Assembly: GCA_019119265.1 (NCBI GenBank)
Contig: DWXI01000177.1
Coordinates: 1-42,639 of the forward strand
Reading direction: 5' to 3'
From: Candidatus Mediterraneibacter intestinigallinarum
Lineage (GTDB): Bacteria; Bacillota; Clostridia; Lachnospirales; Lachnospiraceae
Length of the DNA stretch: 42,639 nt
A program made the translations under genes and the position numbers. A model generated the notes under the pieces. The model saw only the letters and a program-made list of their open reading frames with translations, made no database searches and was not told the origin of the DNA. Below are positions 8,762-16,713 of the stretch, one piece after another (position 1 is the stretch's first letter; the number at the start of each line of letters is the position of its first letter).

Positions 8762-9355
8762 ATGTATATAATAGCAGGCCTGGGAAATCCGGACAGGCAA
8801 TATGAAGGTACGCGCCATAACGTAGGATTTGATGTAATAGACAGACTGTCTGATAAATATGATATAGCAGTGGATACAAAAAAGAACAGGGCTCTGATCG
8901 GGAAGGGGATCATCGAAGGACAGAAAGTGATCCTTGCAAAACCGCAGACTTATATGAATTTAAGCGGCGAGAGTATACGGGGGCTTGTGGATTACTATAA
9001 GATCGATGAGGAACATGAACTGATTGTCATCTATGACGACATCAATCTCGGAGTAGGACAGCTCAGGATCAGGGAAAAAGGCAGCGCCGGAGGGCACAAC
9101 GGCATTAAAAACATCATCTCCTGCCTGGGAACGCAGGTGTTTCCGCGGATTCGCGTAGGAGTGGGAGAAAAGCCTGCCAGATATGACCTTGCAGACTATG
9201 TGCTGGGCCATTTTTCAAAGGCGGAGAGAGAGCTGATGTCCGAAGGGTACGACCACGCGGTGACGGCGGTACGTATGATTTTATCCGGCCGGATTGGAGA
9301 CGCTATGAGCGAGTTTAACCGCAAAAAGAAAGAAAATCAGACGGACAGAGGGTAG
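8762..9355 (+). CDS. pth: Peptidyl-tRNA hydrolase
   Basis: 197-residue enzyme that releases peptides from peptidyl-tRNA dropped by stalled ribosomes. It has the N-terminal GLGNPDRQYEGTRHNVGFDV signature with catalytic H19 and substrate-binding N9, KPQTYMNLSGES, and the YDDINL aspartate near residue 92, followed by GSAGGHNGIKNII. Length is normal. Ribosome site AAAGGAAG precedes ATG 8762. mfd begins 7 bases after the stop; the pth-mfd order is the standard Firmicute arrangement. Confidence 0.97.
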   Translation: MYIIAGLGNPDRQYEGTRHNVGFDVIDRLSDKYDIAVDTKKNRALIGKGIIEGQKVILAKPQTYMNLSGESIRGLVDYYKIDEEHELIVIYDDINLGVGQLRIREKGSAGGHNGIKNIISCLGTQVFPRIRVGVGEKPARYDLADYVLGHFSKAERELMSEGYDHAVTAVRMILSGRIGDAMSEFNRKKKENQTDRG

Positions 9356-9362
9356 TGATAAG

Positions 9363-12300
9363 ATGCAGGCTTTACTGGCGCCGCTTGCCGAACTGGCGGA
9401 TTATCAGGAAATATCAAAAGACATAAAAAAGAGAAACGGGATCATACAGATTGCGGGATGTGTCAACACGCAGAAGACCCATCTGATGTATGCTCTTGGC
9501 GATGGCTTTGAATACAGAGTCATCGCTTTTTCCAGTGAAGAGAAAGCAAAGACCGCTTATGAGGAATACCGTATCTTTACGGAGAATGTGTATCTGTATC
9601 CCGCAAGGGATCTGCTGTTCTACTATGCGGATATCAAAGGGAAACTGCTTACGGACCGGAGGATGCAGGTGCTGCGCGCTCTGATTGAAAAGAACGCAGT
9701 GGAGCCGGTGACTGTGATCACAACCATGGATGCATTTCTGGACGGCCTTACAAGTCCGTCGGACCTGGAGAAAGAACGGATTATATTGTCCGGCGGAGAT
9801 GTGGTGGATCTGACTAGACTTGAGGCCCGTCTGACGGCGATGGGATACGAGCGGGAAAGTCAGATCGAAGGTCCGGGCCAGTTCGCAGTGAGAGGCGGGA
9901 TCCTTGATGTATTTCCACTGACGGAGGAACTGCCTGTGCGGATTGAGCTGTGGGATGACGAGATTGATTCGATCCGCAGCTTCGATGTGGAGAGTCAGAG
10001 ATCAGTGGAAAATCTTGATATGGTCACAGTCTATCCCGCATCGGAGAACTGGAAGGAAGATATGGAAACAGTATCCTTCCTAGAATATTTTCCTCAGGAG
10101 AAGACCCTTCTGATCCTGGATGAGCCTCAGCGTCTGCAGGAGACGTCAGAGACGGTGGAGCAGGAGTATTTCCACAGCAGGGAGAACCGTCAGGAATCCG
10201 GGGTTGACGATGCGGCAGAAAGCTGTCTGACCGTCTATGAGACGCAGGATATCATCAGCCGTATGAACAGGTACAGCGGTATCGCGCTCACGACGCTGGA
10301 GTCAAAATGTGGACAGTTTCGCATATGTGAAACATACAGTATACAGACAAAGGGAGTAAATCCGTATAATAACAGTTTCGAACTTCTTACCCGTGATCTG
10401 AAGCGGCTTAAGAGAAATGGGTATCGGGTTGTGCTTTTATCAGGATCCAGGACAAGAGCGAAACGTCTTGCCGAGGATCTCAGGGATTATGATCTGAGCA
10501 GCTTTTACAGTGACGATATGGAGCGCGAGGTGAAGCCGGGCGAGATCATGGCGGCCTGTGGTTACGCAGCGGAAGGGTACGAGTATCCCATGCTGAAATT
10601 TATGGTCATAACGGAATCTGATATTTTCGGGCGAAAGAAAAAGAAGAAACGCCGCAGAAAATATGAAGGACAGAAGATTCGGGATTTTGCGGAGCTGAAA
10701 CCCGGTGATTATGTGGTTCATGAAAGTCACGGGATCGGTGTCTACCGGGGAATCGAAAAGATCGAGGTAGATAAAGTTGTTAAGGACTATATGAAGATAT
10801 CCTATGCGGACAACGGCGTTCTGTATATTCCGGCGGCACAGATGGATATGATCCAGAAATATGCGGGAGCTGACGCCAGAAAGCCAAAACTGAACAAGCT
10901 GGGTTCCCTTCAGTGGGGGAAGACGAAAAGTCAGGTGAAAAAAGCCGTTCAGGCTGTGGCGAAGGATCTGGTGGAACTCTATGCGGTGCGGCAGCAGTCG
11001 GAAGGGTTTGTCTACGGACCGGATACTGTGTGGCAGAAAGAATTTGAGGAAATGTTTCCTTTTGAGGAGACGGAAGATCAGATCCAGGCCATTGAAGATA
11101 CGAAACATGACATGGAGAGCACAAAGATCATGGACCGGCTGATATGCGGAGACGTGGGATACGGCAAGACAGAGATTGCTATCCGCGCCGCATTTAAAGC
11201 CGTTCAGGAAGGAAAACAGGTGGTATATCTTGTGCCTACGACCATACTTGCCCAGCAGCATTACAACACTTTTGTCCAGAGACTGAAAGATTTTCCTGTG
11301 CGGATCGATCTTCTGTGCCGTTTCCGGTCCTCTTACCAGCAGAAAAAGACGGTGGAAGACCTGAAGAAAGGGCTGGTTGATATTGTGATCGGAACACACC
11401 GGGTGCTGTCGAAAGATGTGGGATTTAAAGACCTGGGGCTTCTGATCATTGACGAGGAGCAGAGATTCGGCGTGACCCATAAGGAGAAGATCAAGAAACT
11501 CCGTGAAAATGTGGACGTCCTCACACTGACTGCAACTCCTATCCCTCGGACCCTTCACATGAGCCTGATCGGGATCCGGGATATGAGCGTGCTGGAGGAG
11601 GCGCCCCAGGACCGTATGCCGATCCAGACGTATGTTATGGAATACAATGACGAGATGGTCAGAGAAGCGATTGAGAGAGAACTCTCCAGAGGAGGTCAGG
11701 TGTATTATGTCTATAACCGGGTGAACGATATCGCGGATGTGGCGGGCCGACTCCAGCAGCTCATACCGGGTGCCAGTATCTCTTTCGCCCACGGTCAGAT
11801 GCGAGAGAGAGAACTGGAGGATATCATGTATGATTTCATTAACGGCGATATCGATGTCCTTGTCTCCACCACGATCATAGAGACCGGACTTGATATCCCA
11901 AATGCGAACACAATGATCATACATGATGCGGACCGGTTCGGCCTTTCTCAGCTCTATCAGCTCAGAGGACGCGTGGGCCGTTCGAATCGTATGGCATACG
12001 CATTTCTCCTTTACAGGAGAGATAAACTGCTTAAAGAAGTGGCGGAAAAACGTCTTGCGGCGATCCGTGAATTTACAGATCTTGGTTCCGGCATCAAGAT
12101 CGCCATGCGGGATCTTGAGATCCGCGGGGCAGGAAACCTTCTCGGAGAAGCTCAGAGTGGTCATATGGAAGCCGTGGGATATGATATGTACTGCAAAATG
12201 CTCAACGAAGCTGTACTGGAATTAAAAGGCCAGGGAGAAGAGGAAAACTTTACGACAACAATCGATCTGAACATCGATGCCTATATACCGGAATCCTATA

Positions 12301-12713
12301 TTAAGAATGAGTACCAGAAACTGGATATCTATAAGCGTATCGCAGCCATCGAAAATGAAGAGGAAATGGACGATATGACGGAAGAGCTGATCGACCGCTT
12401 CGGAGACATACCGAAAAAAGTCCAGCAGCTACTGCATGTTGCGGCTCTGAAAGGTCTTGCCCATGCAGCCTATGTAACTGCTGTGGAACAGAAAGGGGAA
12501 GACATTCGTTTTGTTATGTATGAGAAAGCGAAGATCGATCCCGGAAAGATACCGGGCATGCTGAACGGTTATGGCAGAGATCTGATCTTCCGGACGGAAG
12601 AGCCTCCGTGCTTCATCTATCAGAAAAAGGGCAGGAGTGGGAAAGACGCGGGAGCGTCCGTACTGGATACAGTGCGTAAGGTACTTGAGGATATACGAAG
12701 CCTTGCGATTTAG
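9363..12713 (+). CDS. mfd: Transcription-repair coupling factor Mfd
   Basis: 1116-residue ATP-dependent translocase that removes RNA polymerase stalled at DNA lesions and recruits the UvrABC excision system. N-terminal UvrB-homology part, RNA-polymerase-interaction (CarD-like) domain around [16 protein letters not shown], RecG-like motor with Walker [10 protein letters not shown] (K602) and DEEQ box at 697-700, [13 protein letters not shown], and the TRG and C-terminal inhibitory domain. A lysine/arginine-rich linker ([13 protein letters not shown]) sits just before the polymerase-binding domain. Start ATG 9363 has only a weak GAGGGTAG ribosome site, consistent with coupling to pth. Confidence 0.98.
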   Translation: MQALLAPLAELADYQEISKDIKKRNGIIQIAGCVNTQKTHLMYALGDGFEYRVIAFSSEEKAKTAYEEYRIFTENVYLYPARDLLFYYADIKGKLLTDRRMQVLRALIEKNAVEPVTVITTMDAFLDGLTSPSDLEKERIILSGGDVVDLTRLEARLTAMGYERESQIEGPGQFAVRGGILDVFPLTEELPVRIELWDDEIDSIRSFDVESQRSVENLDMVTVYPASENWKEDMETVSFLEYFPQEKTLLILDEPQRLQETSETVEQEYFHSRENRQESGVDDAAESCLTVYETQDIISRMNRYSGIALTTLESKCGQFRICETYSIQTKGVNPYNNSFELLTRDLKRLKRNGYRVVLLSGSRTRAKRLAEDLRDYDLSSFYSDDMEREVKPGEIMAACGYAAEGYEYPMLKFMVITESDIFGRKKKKKRRRKYEGQKIRDFAELKPGDYVVHESHGIGVYRGIEKIEVDKVVKDYMKISYADNGVLYIPAAQMDMIQKYAGADARKPKLNKLGSLQWGKTKSQVKKAVQAVAKDLVELYAVRQQSEGFVYGPDTVWQKEFEEMFPFEETEDQIQAIEDTKHDMESTKIMDRLICGDVGYGKTEIAIRAAFKAVQEGKQVVYLVPTTILAQQHYNTFVQRLKDFPVRIDLLCRFRSSYQQKKTVEDLKKGLVDIVIGTHRVLSKDVGFKDLGLLIIDEEQRFGVTHKEKIKKLRENVDVLTLTATPIPRTLHMSLIGIRDMSVLEEAPQDRMPIQTYVMEYNDEMVREAIERELSRGGQVYYVYNRVNDIADVAGRLQQLIPGASISFAHGQMRERELEDIMYDFINGDIDVLVSTTIIETGLDIPNANTMIIHDADRFGLSQLYQLRGRVGRSNRMAYAFLLYRRDKLLKEVAEKRLAAIREFTDLGSGIKIAMRDLEIRGAGNLLGEAQSGHMEAVGYDMYCKMLNEAVLELKGQGEEENFTTTIDLNIDAYIPESYIKNEYQKLDIYKRIAAIENEEEMDDMTEELIDRFGDIPKKVQQLLHVAALKGLAHAAYVTAVEQKGEDIRFVMYEKAKIDPGKIPGMLNGYGRDLIFRTEEPPCFIYQKKGRSGKDAGASVLDTVRKVLEDIRSLAI

Positions 12714-12741
12714 GTAACAGTTCCATGACTGAACTGTTACC
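12713..12741. repeat. Palindromic intergenic repeat, copy 1 (after mfd)
   Basis: Perfect 11-bp inverted repeat GGTAACAGTTC (12713-12723) / GAACTGTTACC (12731-12741) with loop CATGACT. It begins on the last base of the mfd stop codon and has no T tract, so it is a poor intrinsic terminator. The same core recurs at 19269-19310 and 35491-35511. Confidence 0.75.
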
Positions 12742-12769
12742 GATTTAGTGATATATTTGTGATTCCCAC

Positions 12770-12798
12770 TTGTTACTTGGGATAAAACACGTTATAAT
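12770..12798 (+). promoter_or_regulatory. Strong promoter for the PrsA-like gene
   Basis: TTGTTA at 12770-12775, 17-bp spacer, consensus TATAAT at 12793-12798, about 55 bp before the ATG at 12855. Confidence 0.75.
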
Positions 12799-12854
12799 AT
12801 ATCGGTATGCGGATATGATATCATACCGACATATCCGGAAAGAGGAGGATACTT

Positions 12855-13952
12855 ATGATGTATTTCAGGAGAAAAGCCGCGGTACTGACAGCAGTGGGAG
12901 CACTTGCCGCCATGACAGCCACAGGATGCAGCGGTTCGATCGATACAGATGCTGTTGTCGCCACAGTAGGTGAAGAAGATATTTCGCTTGGAGTCGCCAA
13001 TTTTTATGCGAGGATGACTCAGGGGCAATATGAGACTTATTACGCGGGAATGATGGGAACTACCGGTGAAGCTATGTGGACTCAGGATGCCGGTGAAGAC
13101 CAGACATATGAAGATTCTGTAAAGGACGGGCTGATGGAAAGCCTGCAGAATATGTACCTTATATCCCAACACGCGGCTGACTATGACGTATCTTTGACAG
13201 ATGACGAAGAAAAAGCAATTGCAGAGGCTGCCGAACAGTTTGACGCGGATAACACTGATACGGCGAAAGAAACGGTGTCCGGATACAAGAAGGACATTGA
13301 AAAGTATCTGGAGCTTGTCACGATTCAGTCAAAGATGGACGGCAAGATGCGCGAGGGCGTAGATGAGGAGGTCTCCGACGAAGAGGCAGCCCAGAAAGCA
13401 ATGAAATATGTGTATTTTTCATATACAACCACAGATGATTCCGGCAATTCCACAGAACTTACGGATGAGGAGAAGGACGAACTGAAATCTGACGCACAGG
13501 AGCTTGCGGACAGAGTGGCGGCAGGCGAAGATATATCGACAGTCGCCGAAGAACTTGGACAGACGGCAAACGACCTCACATTTGATTCTGAGAGTACGAG
13601 CCCGAACGAGGACCTGATCGCAGCAGCTGACGCCCTTGAGTCCGAAGGAGATGTGACGGATCTCATTGAGACGGACGGAGGAATCTATGTAGGACAGCTT
13701 ACAAGCCTTCTTGACCGGGATGCTACAGACCAGAAGAAAGAGTCCATCGTTGAGGAACGCAGGCAGGAACAGTATGATTCTCTCCTGGAAGAGTGGCGGA
13801 ATGATACGGATATCGAAGTACATGAGAGAGTCTGGAATAAAGTTGATTTTGAAGATACAGGAGTGACTATTATCACTTCCGAGACGGATGAGACCGCGAC
13901 AGATGGGGGCGGCTCGTCAGATACATCGGAAGACAGCGGCGCTGCCGAGTAA
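12855..13952 (+). CDS. PrsA/SurA-like peptidyl-prolyl isomerase lipoprotein
   Basis: 365-residue predicted lipoprotein: basic N terminus, hydrophobic segment and lipobox TATGC with C25 as the lipidated residue. The mature part has a SurA-type N-terminal chaperone domain (VVATVGEEDISLGVANFYARM), then a divergent parvulin-like section around AMKYVYFSYTTTD to DGGIYVGQLTSLLDRD, and a low-complexity Thr/Ser/Asp/Glu tail. Such proteins fold secreted proteins at the outer face of the membrane. Strong GGAGG before ATG 12855, with ATG 12858 also possible. Own promoter upstream and a hairpin terminator downstream: a single-gene unit. Catalytic activity is uncertain because the parvulin signature is weak. 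Confidence 0.82.
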   Translation: MMYFRRKAAVLTAVGALAAMTATGCSGSIDTDAVVATVGEEDISLGVANFYARMTQGQYETYYAGMMGTTGEAMWTQDAGEDQTYEDSVKDGLMESLQNMYLISQHAADYDVSLTDDEEKAIAEAAEQFDADNTDTAKETVSGYKKDIEKYLELVTIQSKMDGKMREGVDEEVSDEEAAQKAMKYVYFSYTTTDDSGNSTELTDEEKDELKSDAQELADRVAAGEDISTVAEELGQTANDLTFDSESTSPNEDLIAAADALESEGDVTDLIETDGGIYVGQLTSLLDRDATDQKKESIVEERRQEQYDSLLEEWRNDTDIEVHERVWNKVDFEDTGVTIITSETDETATDGGGSSDTSEDSGAAE

Positions 13953-13970
13953 GCAATTGAGAAAGAAGAA

Positions 13971-13997
13971 AAACAGTGGTCGGAAGGCCACTGTTTT
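13971..13997. terminator. Bidirectional terminator between prsA-like and kinase-like genes
   Basis: AAACAGTGG (13971-13979) pairs with CCACTGTTT, loop about 9 nt, followed by TTTTAATAA. Placed between convergent genes. Confidence 0.8.
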
Positions 13998-14031
13998 TTA
14001 ATAAGTACTTTATGTGTCTGAATATACATAT

Positions 14032-14517
14032 TCAGATATATTCACATTTTTCAAAATAGTGCATCAGGATATCGGCGCAGTTCTCAACGCCAAGTTCCGA
14101 TGTGTCAAGGATCATGTGATAGTCGTTCACATCTCCCCATGTCTTGCCTGTATGCTCGTAATAGTAGGAAGCTCTCTCTTCATCAGTTGTCTCCACTTTT
14201 TCTTTTGCCTCATCATAGGTTAAACTTTCCTTATCCATGATCCTGCGGATACGGTCCTCCTTGTCGGCGCAAACAAAGATGTTGAGGACGTTCATCCTGT
14301 CTTTCAGGATGTCGGACGCGCAGCGGCCAAGGATGATACAGGGTTTTTCAGCCAGCTTGCGGATTGCCTCCGCTTCACTCTCATACATGTGGTCGTTGAT
14401 CTTCTGTTCGATATACGCCTTGTCATATACAGGAATGTCGAGCTGTTCGGAAAGTTCTTTTGCGATGATACTTGCACCGGTTCCGAAACGGCGGCTCATG
14501 GTGATTACTAATTTCAT
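14032..14517 (-). CDS. Cytidylate kinase-like family protein
   Basis: 161-residue P-loop-type protein of the cytidylate-kinase-like family (PF13189 type). It begins KLVITMSRRFGTGASIIAKELSEQL, in which the G-x-G-A-S loop is a relaxed Walker A, and contains IILGRCASDIL and a helical lid (DEERASYYYEHTGKTW). Standard cytidylate kinase residues for CMP are not all present, so the substrate is open. GGAGGAG lies before ATG 14517. It is 42 bases downstream of the flavodiiron gene on the same strand with no terminator between, so probably co-transcribed; the functional link is unclear. Confidence 0.82.
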   Translation of the reverse strand: MKLVITMSRRFGTGASIIAKELSEQLDIPVYDKAYIEQKINDHMYESEAEAIRKLAEKPCIILGRCASDILKDRMNVLNIFVCADKEDRIRRIMDKESLTYDEAKEKVETTDEERASYYYEHTGKTWGDVNDYHMILDTSELGVENCADILMHYFEKCEYI

Positions 14518-14559
14518 AAGAACTCCTCCTTTGTAAACTAAAAATTAGGATACCTGATA

Positions 14560-15762
14560 TTATAACACTTCTTCGGCGATTTGTCTGCCAAGAGATTTTA
14601 ATTCTTCAATCTGAGCATCTTTTACGGAAGATTTGATCGTCACGTTTGACACCATCAGAGTCATATCCTTCATACCGCTGATCTTTGTGCTGATCAGCTT
14701 CGTGCTCTGCGGAGCCCAGCTTCCGTTTCCGAGAACGGCGACCGTACGGTTTTTGAGCGCAAGAGCCTTCATATCTTCAAGATAGTTGTCCATCAGCGGA
14801 TAGATCCCGTTGTTGTATGTAGGAGCCGCGAGAACGATATGGCTGTATTTGAAGCTGTCTGCGATCAGTTCGGAGACATGTGTCTTGGAGATGTTGTGCA
14901 TGCAGATCTTCTTCACGCCTTCCTCTGCCAGGATATTTGCCAGGATCTCAGCCATATTTTCTGTGTTGCCGTACATGGATGCGTAGGCGATCATGACTCC
15001 TTTTTCTTCTGGTTCATATCTGCTCCACTTATCATACTTTCCGATGATATAGTCAAGATCTGTACGCCAGATCGGTCCGTGGAGCGGGCAGAGCATCCGG
15101 ATATCCAGTCCGGCCGCTTTCTTTAACACAGTCTGTACCTGCATGCCGTATTTGCCCACGATATTTGTGTAGTAACGGCGCGCCTCGTCGAGCCAGTCTC
15201 TGTCGAAATCAACTTCATCGTTAAAAATGTTGCCGTTCAGCGCCTTGAATGTACCGAAAGCGTCTGCACAGAACAGGATCTTGTCTGTCTCGTCATAGGT
15301 CATCATGACTTCCGGCCAGTGTACCATCGGAGCCATCACGAAGTGGAGCGTATGCTTTCCGGAGGAGAAAGTATCCCCTTCTTTGACGACGACTTTCTTT
15401 CCTTCCAGGTCAAAGTCAAAAAACTGATCGATCATGGGGAATGTCTTGGCGTTGCCGATGATCTGCATATCGGGATAGCGCAGGACAAGCTCGTCGATCA
15501 TAGCGCAGTGATCCGGCTCCATGTGGTTTACGATAAGATAGTCGAGTGATCTGCCGTTCAGAACAGCCTGAATGTTTTCCAGGAACTGCCGTCCGACAGC
15601 GTAGTCAGCAGAATCAAAGAGCACAGTCTTCTCGTCAAGGAGAAGATAAGAGTTGTATGAGACTCCGTCGGAGAGCGGAAAAATATTTTCGAACAGTTCG
15701 ATACGCCGGTCGTTTCCGCCCACCCAGTAAAGATCTTCTGTAACTTTTCTGAAACAGTGCAT
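14560..15762 (-). CDS. Flavodiiron protein (FprA family A-type flavoprotein)
   Basis: 400-residue oxygen- or nitric-oxide-reducing enzyme that protects anaerobes from O2/NO. The N-terminal beta-lactamase-like domain carries the diiron ligands H80-x-E82-x-D84-H85, H148, D167 and H228 (PLHGP); the C-terminal flavodoxin domain starts near 256 (IAYASMYGNTENMAE, FMN phosphate loop) with APTYNNGIYP and GNGSWAP. There is no rubredoxin domain, so an external electron donor is needed. Start set at 15762 because GGAGGATTTA stands just upstream; a longer in-frame ATG at 15792 adds 10 residues without a ribosome site. Confidence 0.95.
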   Translation of the reverse strand: MHCFRKVTEDLYWVGGNDRRIELFENIFPLSDGVSYNSYLLLDEKTVLFDSADYAVGRQFLENIQAVLNGRSLDYLIVNHMEPDHCAMIDELVLRYPDMQIIGNAKTFPMIDQFFDFDLEGKKVVVKEGDTFSSGKHTLHFVMAPMVHWPEVMMTYDETDKILFCADAFGTFKALNGNIFNDEVDFDRDWLDEARRYYTNIVGKYGMQVQTVLKKAAGLDIRMLCPLHGPIWRTDLDYIIGKYDKWSRYEPEEKGVMIAYASMYGNTENMAEILANILAEEGVKKICMHNISKTHVSELIADSFKYSHIVLAAPTYNNGIYPLMDNYLEDMKALALKNRTVAVLGNGSWAPQSTKLISTKISGMKDMTLMVSNVTIKSSVKDAQIEELKSLGRQIAEEVL

Positions 15763-15828
15763 GAGTAAATCCTCCTTGTAAAATATGATCATAAGATTGT
15801 GAATGAATAAACAATTATTAACGACTCT

Positions 15829-15856
15829 ATTCTATCATAAAAGATAAAAATCGCAA
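15829..15856 (-). promoter_or_regulatory. Promoter for the flavodiiron operon
   Basis: On the minus strand TTGCGA (15851-15856), 16-bp spacer, TAGAAT (15829-15834), about 65 bp before the start at 15762. Confidence 0.45.
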
Positions 15857-15930
15857 TACGCGTATTTATTTTCATACAAATAACTGCTATTATGATTGCA
15901 GAGAATTTCAGAAAGGAAAGGTGAAAACGA

Positions 15931-16278
15931 ATGCTATTTGTATGTTATCCTAAATGCAGTACATGCAAAAAGGCTCAGAAATGGCTGGACGAAAACGGAA
16001 AGAATTATGAGATAAGAGATATCAAAACAGATAAGCCGACAGAAGATGAACTGGCAGAATGGTGGGAGAAGAGCGGACTTCCGCTGAAGAGATTCTTTAA
16101 CACAAGCGGTAATCTTTATAAAGAGATGAAACTAAAAGACAGGCTCCCGGAGATGAGTGAAGCGGATCAGATCAGCATTCTTGCAACGGACGGCATGCTG
16201 GTAAAGCGGCCGATCCTCGTAAGCGAAGACAAAGTGCTGGTAGGATTCAGGGAGAAAGAATGGGAGGAAAATCTGTAA
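15931..16278 (+). CDS. ArsC/Spx-family thioredoxin-fold protein
   Basis: 115-residue member of the arsenate reductase/Spx/MgsR family. The redox pair C9-S-T-C12 sits in the N-terminal YPKCSTCKKAQKWL, followed by the typical DIKTDKPTEDELAEWW, NTSGNLYKEM and the family ending KRPILVSEDKVLVGFREKEWEENL. Spx members bind RNA polymerase alpha under thiol stress; others are glutaredoxin- or thioredoxin-linked reductases. CxxC is shared by several subgroups, so the exact role is unresolved. Ribosome site AGAAAGGAAAGG before ATG 15931. The divergent neighbour is the oxygen-defence flavodiiron gene, which fits a redox-stress role. Confidence 0.85.
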   Translation: MLFVCYPKCSTCKKAQKWLDENGKNYEIRDIKTDKPTEDELAEWWEKSGLPLKRFFNTSGNLYKEMKLKDRLPEMSEADQISILATDGMLVKRPILVSEDKVLVGFREKEWEENL

Positions 16279-16304
16279 ATTTCCGGGAAATATAAAATTA
16301 GCAC

Positions 16305-16333
16305 TTGCATAATACCCCTGATAGGTATATACT
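16305..16333 (+). promoter_or_regulatory. Promoter of the csoR-copA operon
   Basis: TTGCAT at 16305-16310, 17-bp spacer, TATACT at 16328-16333. A CsoR-type operator fills the spacer. Confidence 0.75.
16312..16328. promoter_or_regulatory. CsoR-type copper operator 1
   Basis: ATACCCCTGATAGGTAT at 16312-16328, an imperfect dyad of the TACCC...GGGTA type used by CsoR repressors. It lies between the -35 and -10 elements, where a bound apo-repressor would block RNA polymerase. Confidence 0.75.
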
Positions 16334-16348
16334 CTGATTGTAAGAGAA

Positions 16349-16365
16349 ATACCCGTCAGGGGTTT
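16349..16365. promoter_or_regulatory. CsoR-type copper operator 2
   Basis: ATACCCGTCAGGGGTTT at 16349-16365, a second dyad 37 bp downstream of the first (start to start) and just past the likely transcription start. Confidence 0.6.
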
Positions 16366-16387
16366 TGAACGAAAGGAGATATTCATA

Positions 16388-16702
16388 ATGGAAGAAACGA
16401 AAAAGGTCTGTCCTTCATGTATACACAAGACTAAGGAGCGTTCCGAACAGGAGCGCAGGAATATGCTGAACCGTCTCAGCCGCATTGAAGGCCAGGTGAG
16501 AGGCATCAGAAAAATGGTTGAGAATGATGTGTACTGTCCGGACATCCTGATTCAGGTGTCGGCGGTCAACGCGGCGCTCAACAGTTTTAACAAAGTACTC
16601 CTGGCGGAGCATATCCGTTCCTGTGTTGCGGAGGACATCAGAGAGGGAAAGGAAGAGACGATAGATGAGCTTGTACTTGTCCTTCAGAAATTAATGAAGT
16701 AG
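16388..16702 (+). CDS. csoR: CsoR-type copper-sensing transcriptional repressor
   Basis: 104-residue all-helical repressor of the DUF156/CsoR family that leaves its operator when Cu(I) binds. The DNA-binding helix [20 protein letters not shown] is present, and the Cu(I) ligands C50, H75 and C79 (VYC, AEHIRSC) match the C-H-C signature of copper rather than nickel or sulfur sensors. An additional N-terminal CPSC (C8, C11) is common in Clostridia members. Strong AAAGGAGAT before ATG 16388. Promoter with two operators directly upstream; copA follows after 11 bases, so the gene represses its own operon. Confidence 0.95.
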   Translation: MEETKKVCPSCIHKTKERSEQERRNMLNRLSRIEGQVRGIRKMVENDVYCPDILIQVSAVNAALNSFNKVLLAEHIRSCVAEDIREGKEETIDELVLVLQKLMK

Positions 16703-16713
16703 GAGGAATCAAT

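Noticed and set aside
11968-11985. GTTCGAATC resembling a tRNA T-arm
   Set aside because: It lies in frame within mfd, and no acceptor or anticodon stems surround it.
10440-12164. 574-codon open frame on the minus strand inside mfd
   Set aside because: It is antisense to a fully conserved Mfd, has no ribosome site or recognisable domains and His/Arg/Leu-rich composition typical of a shadow frame.
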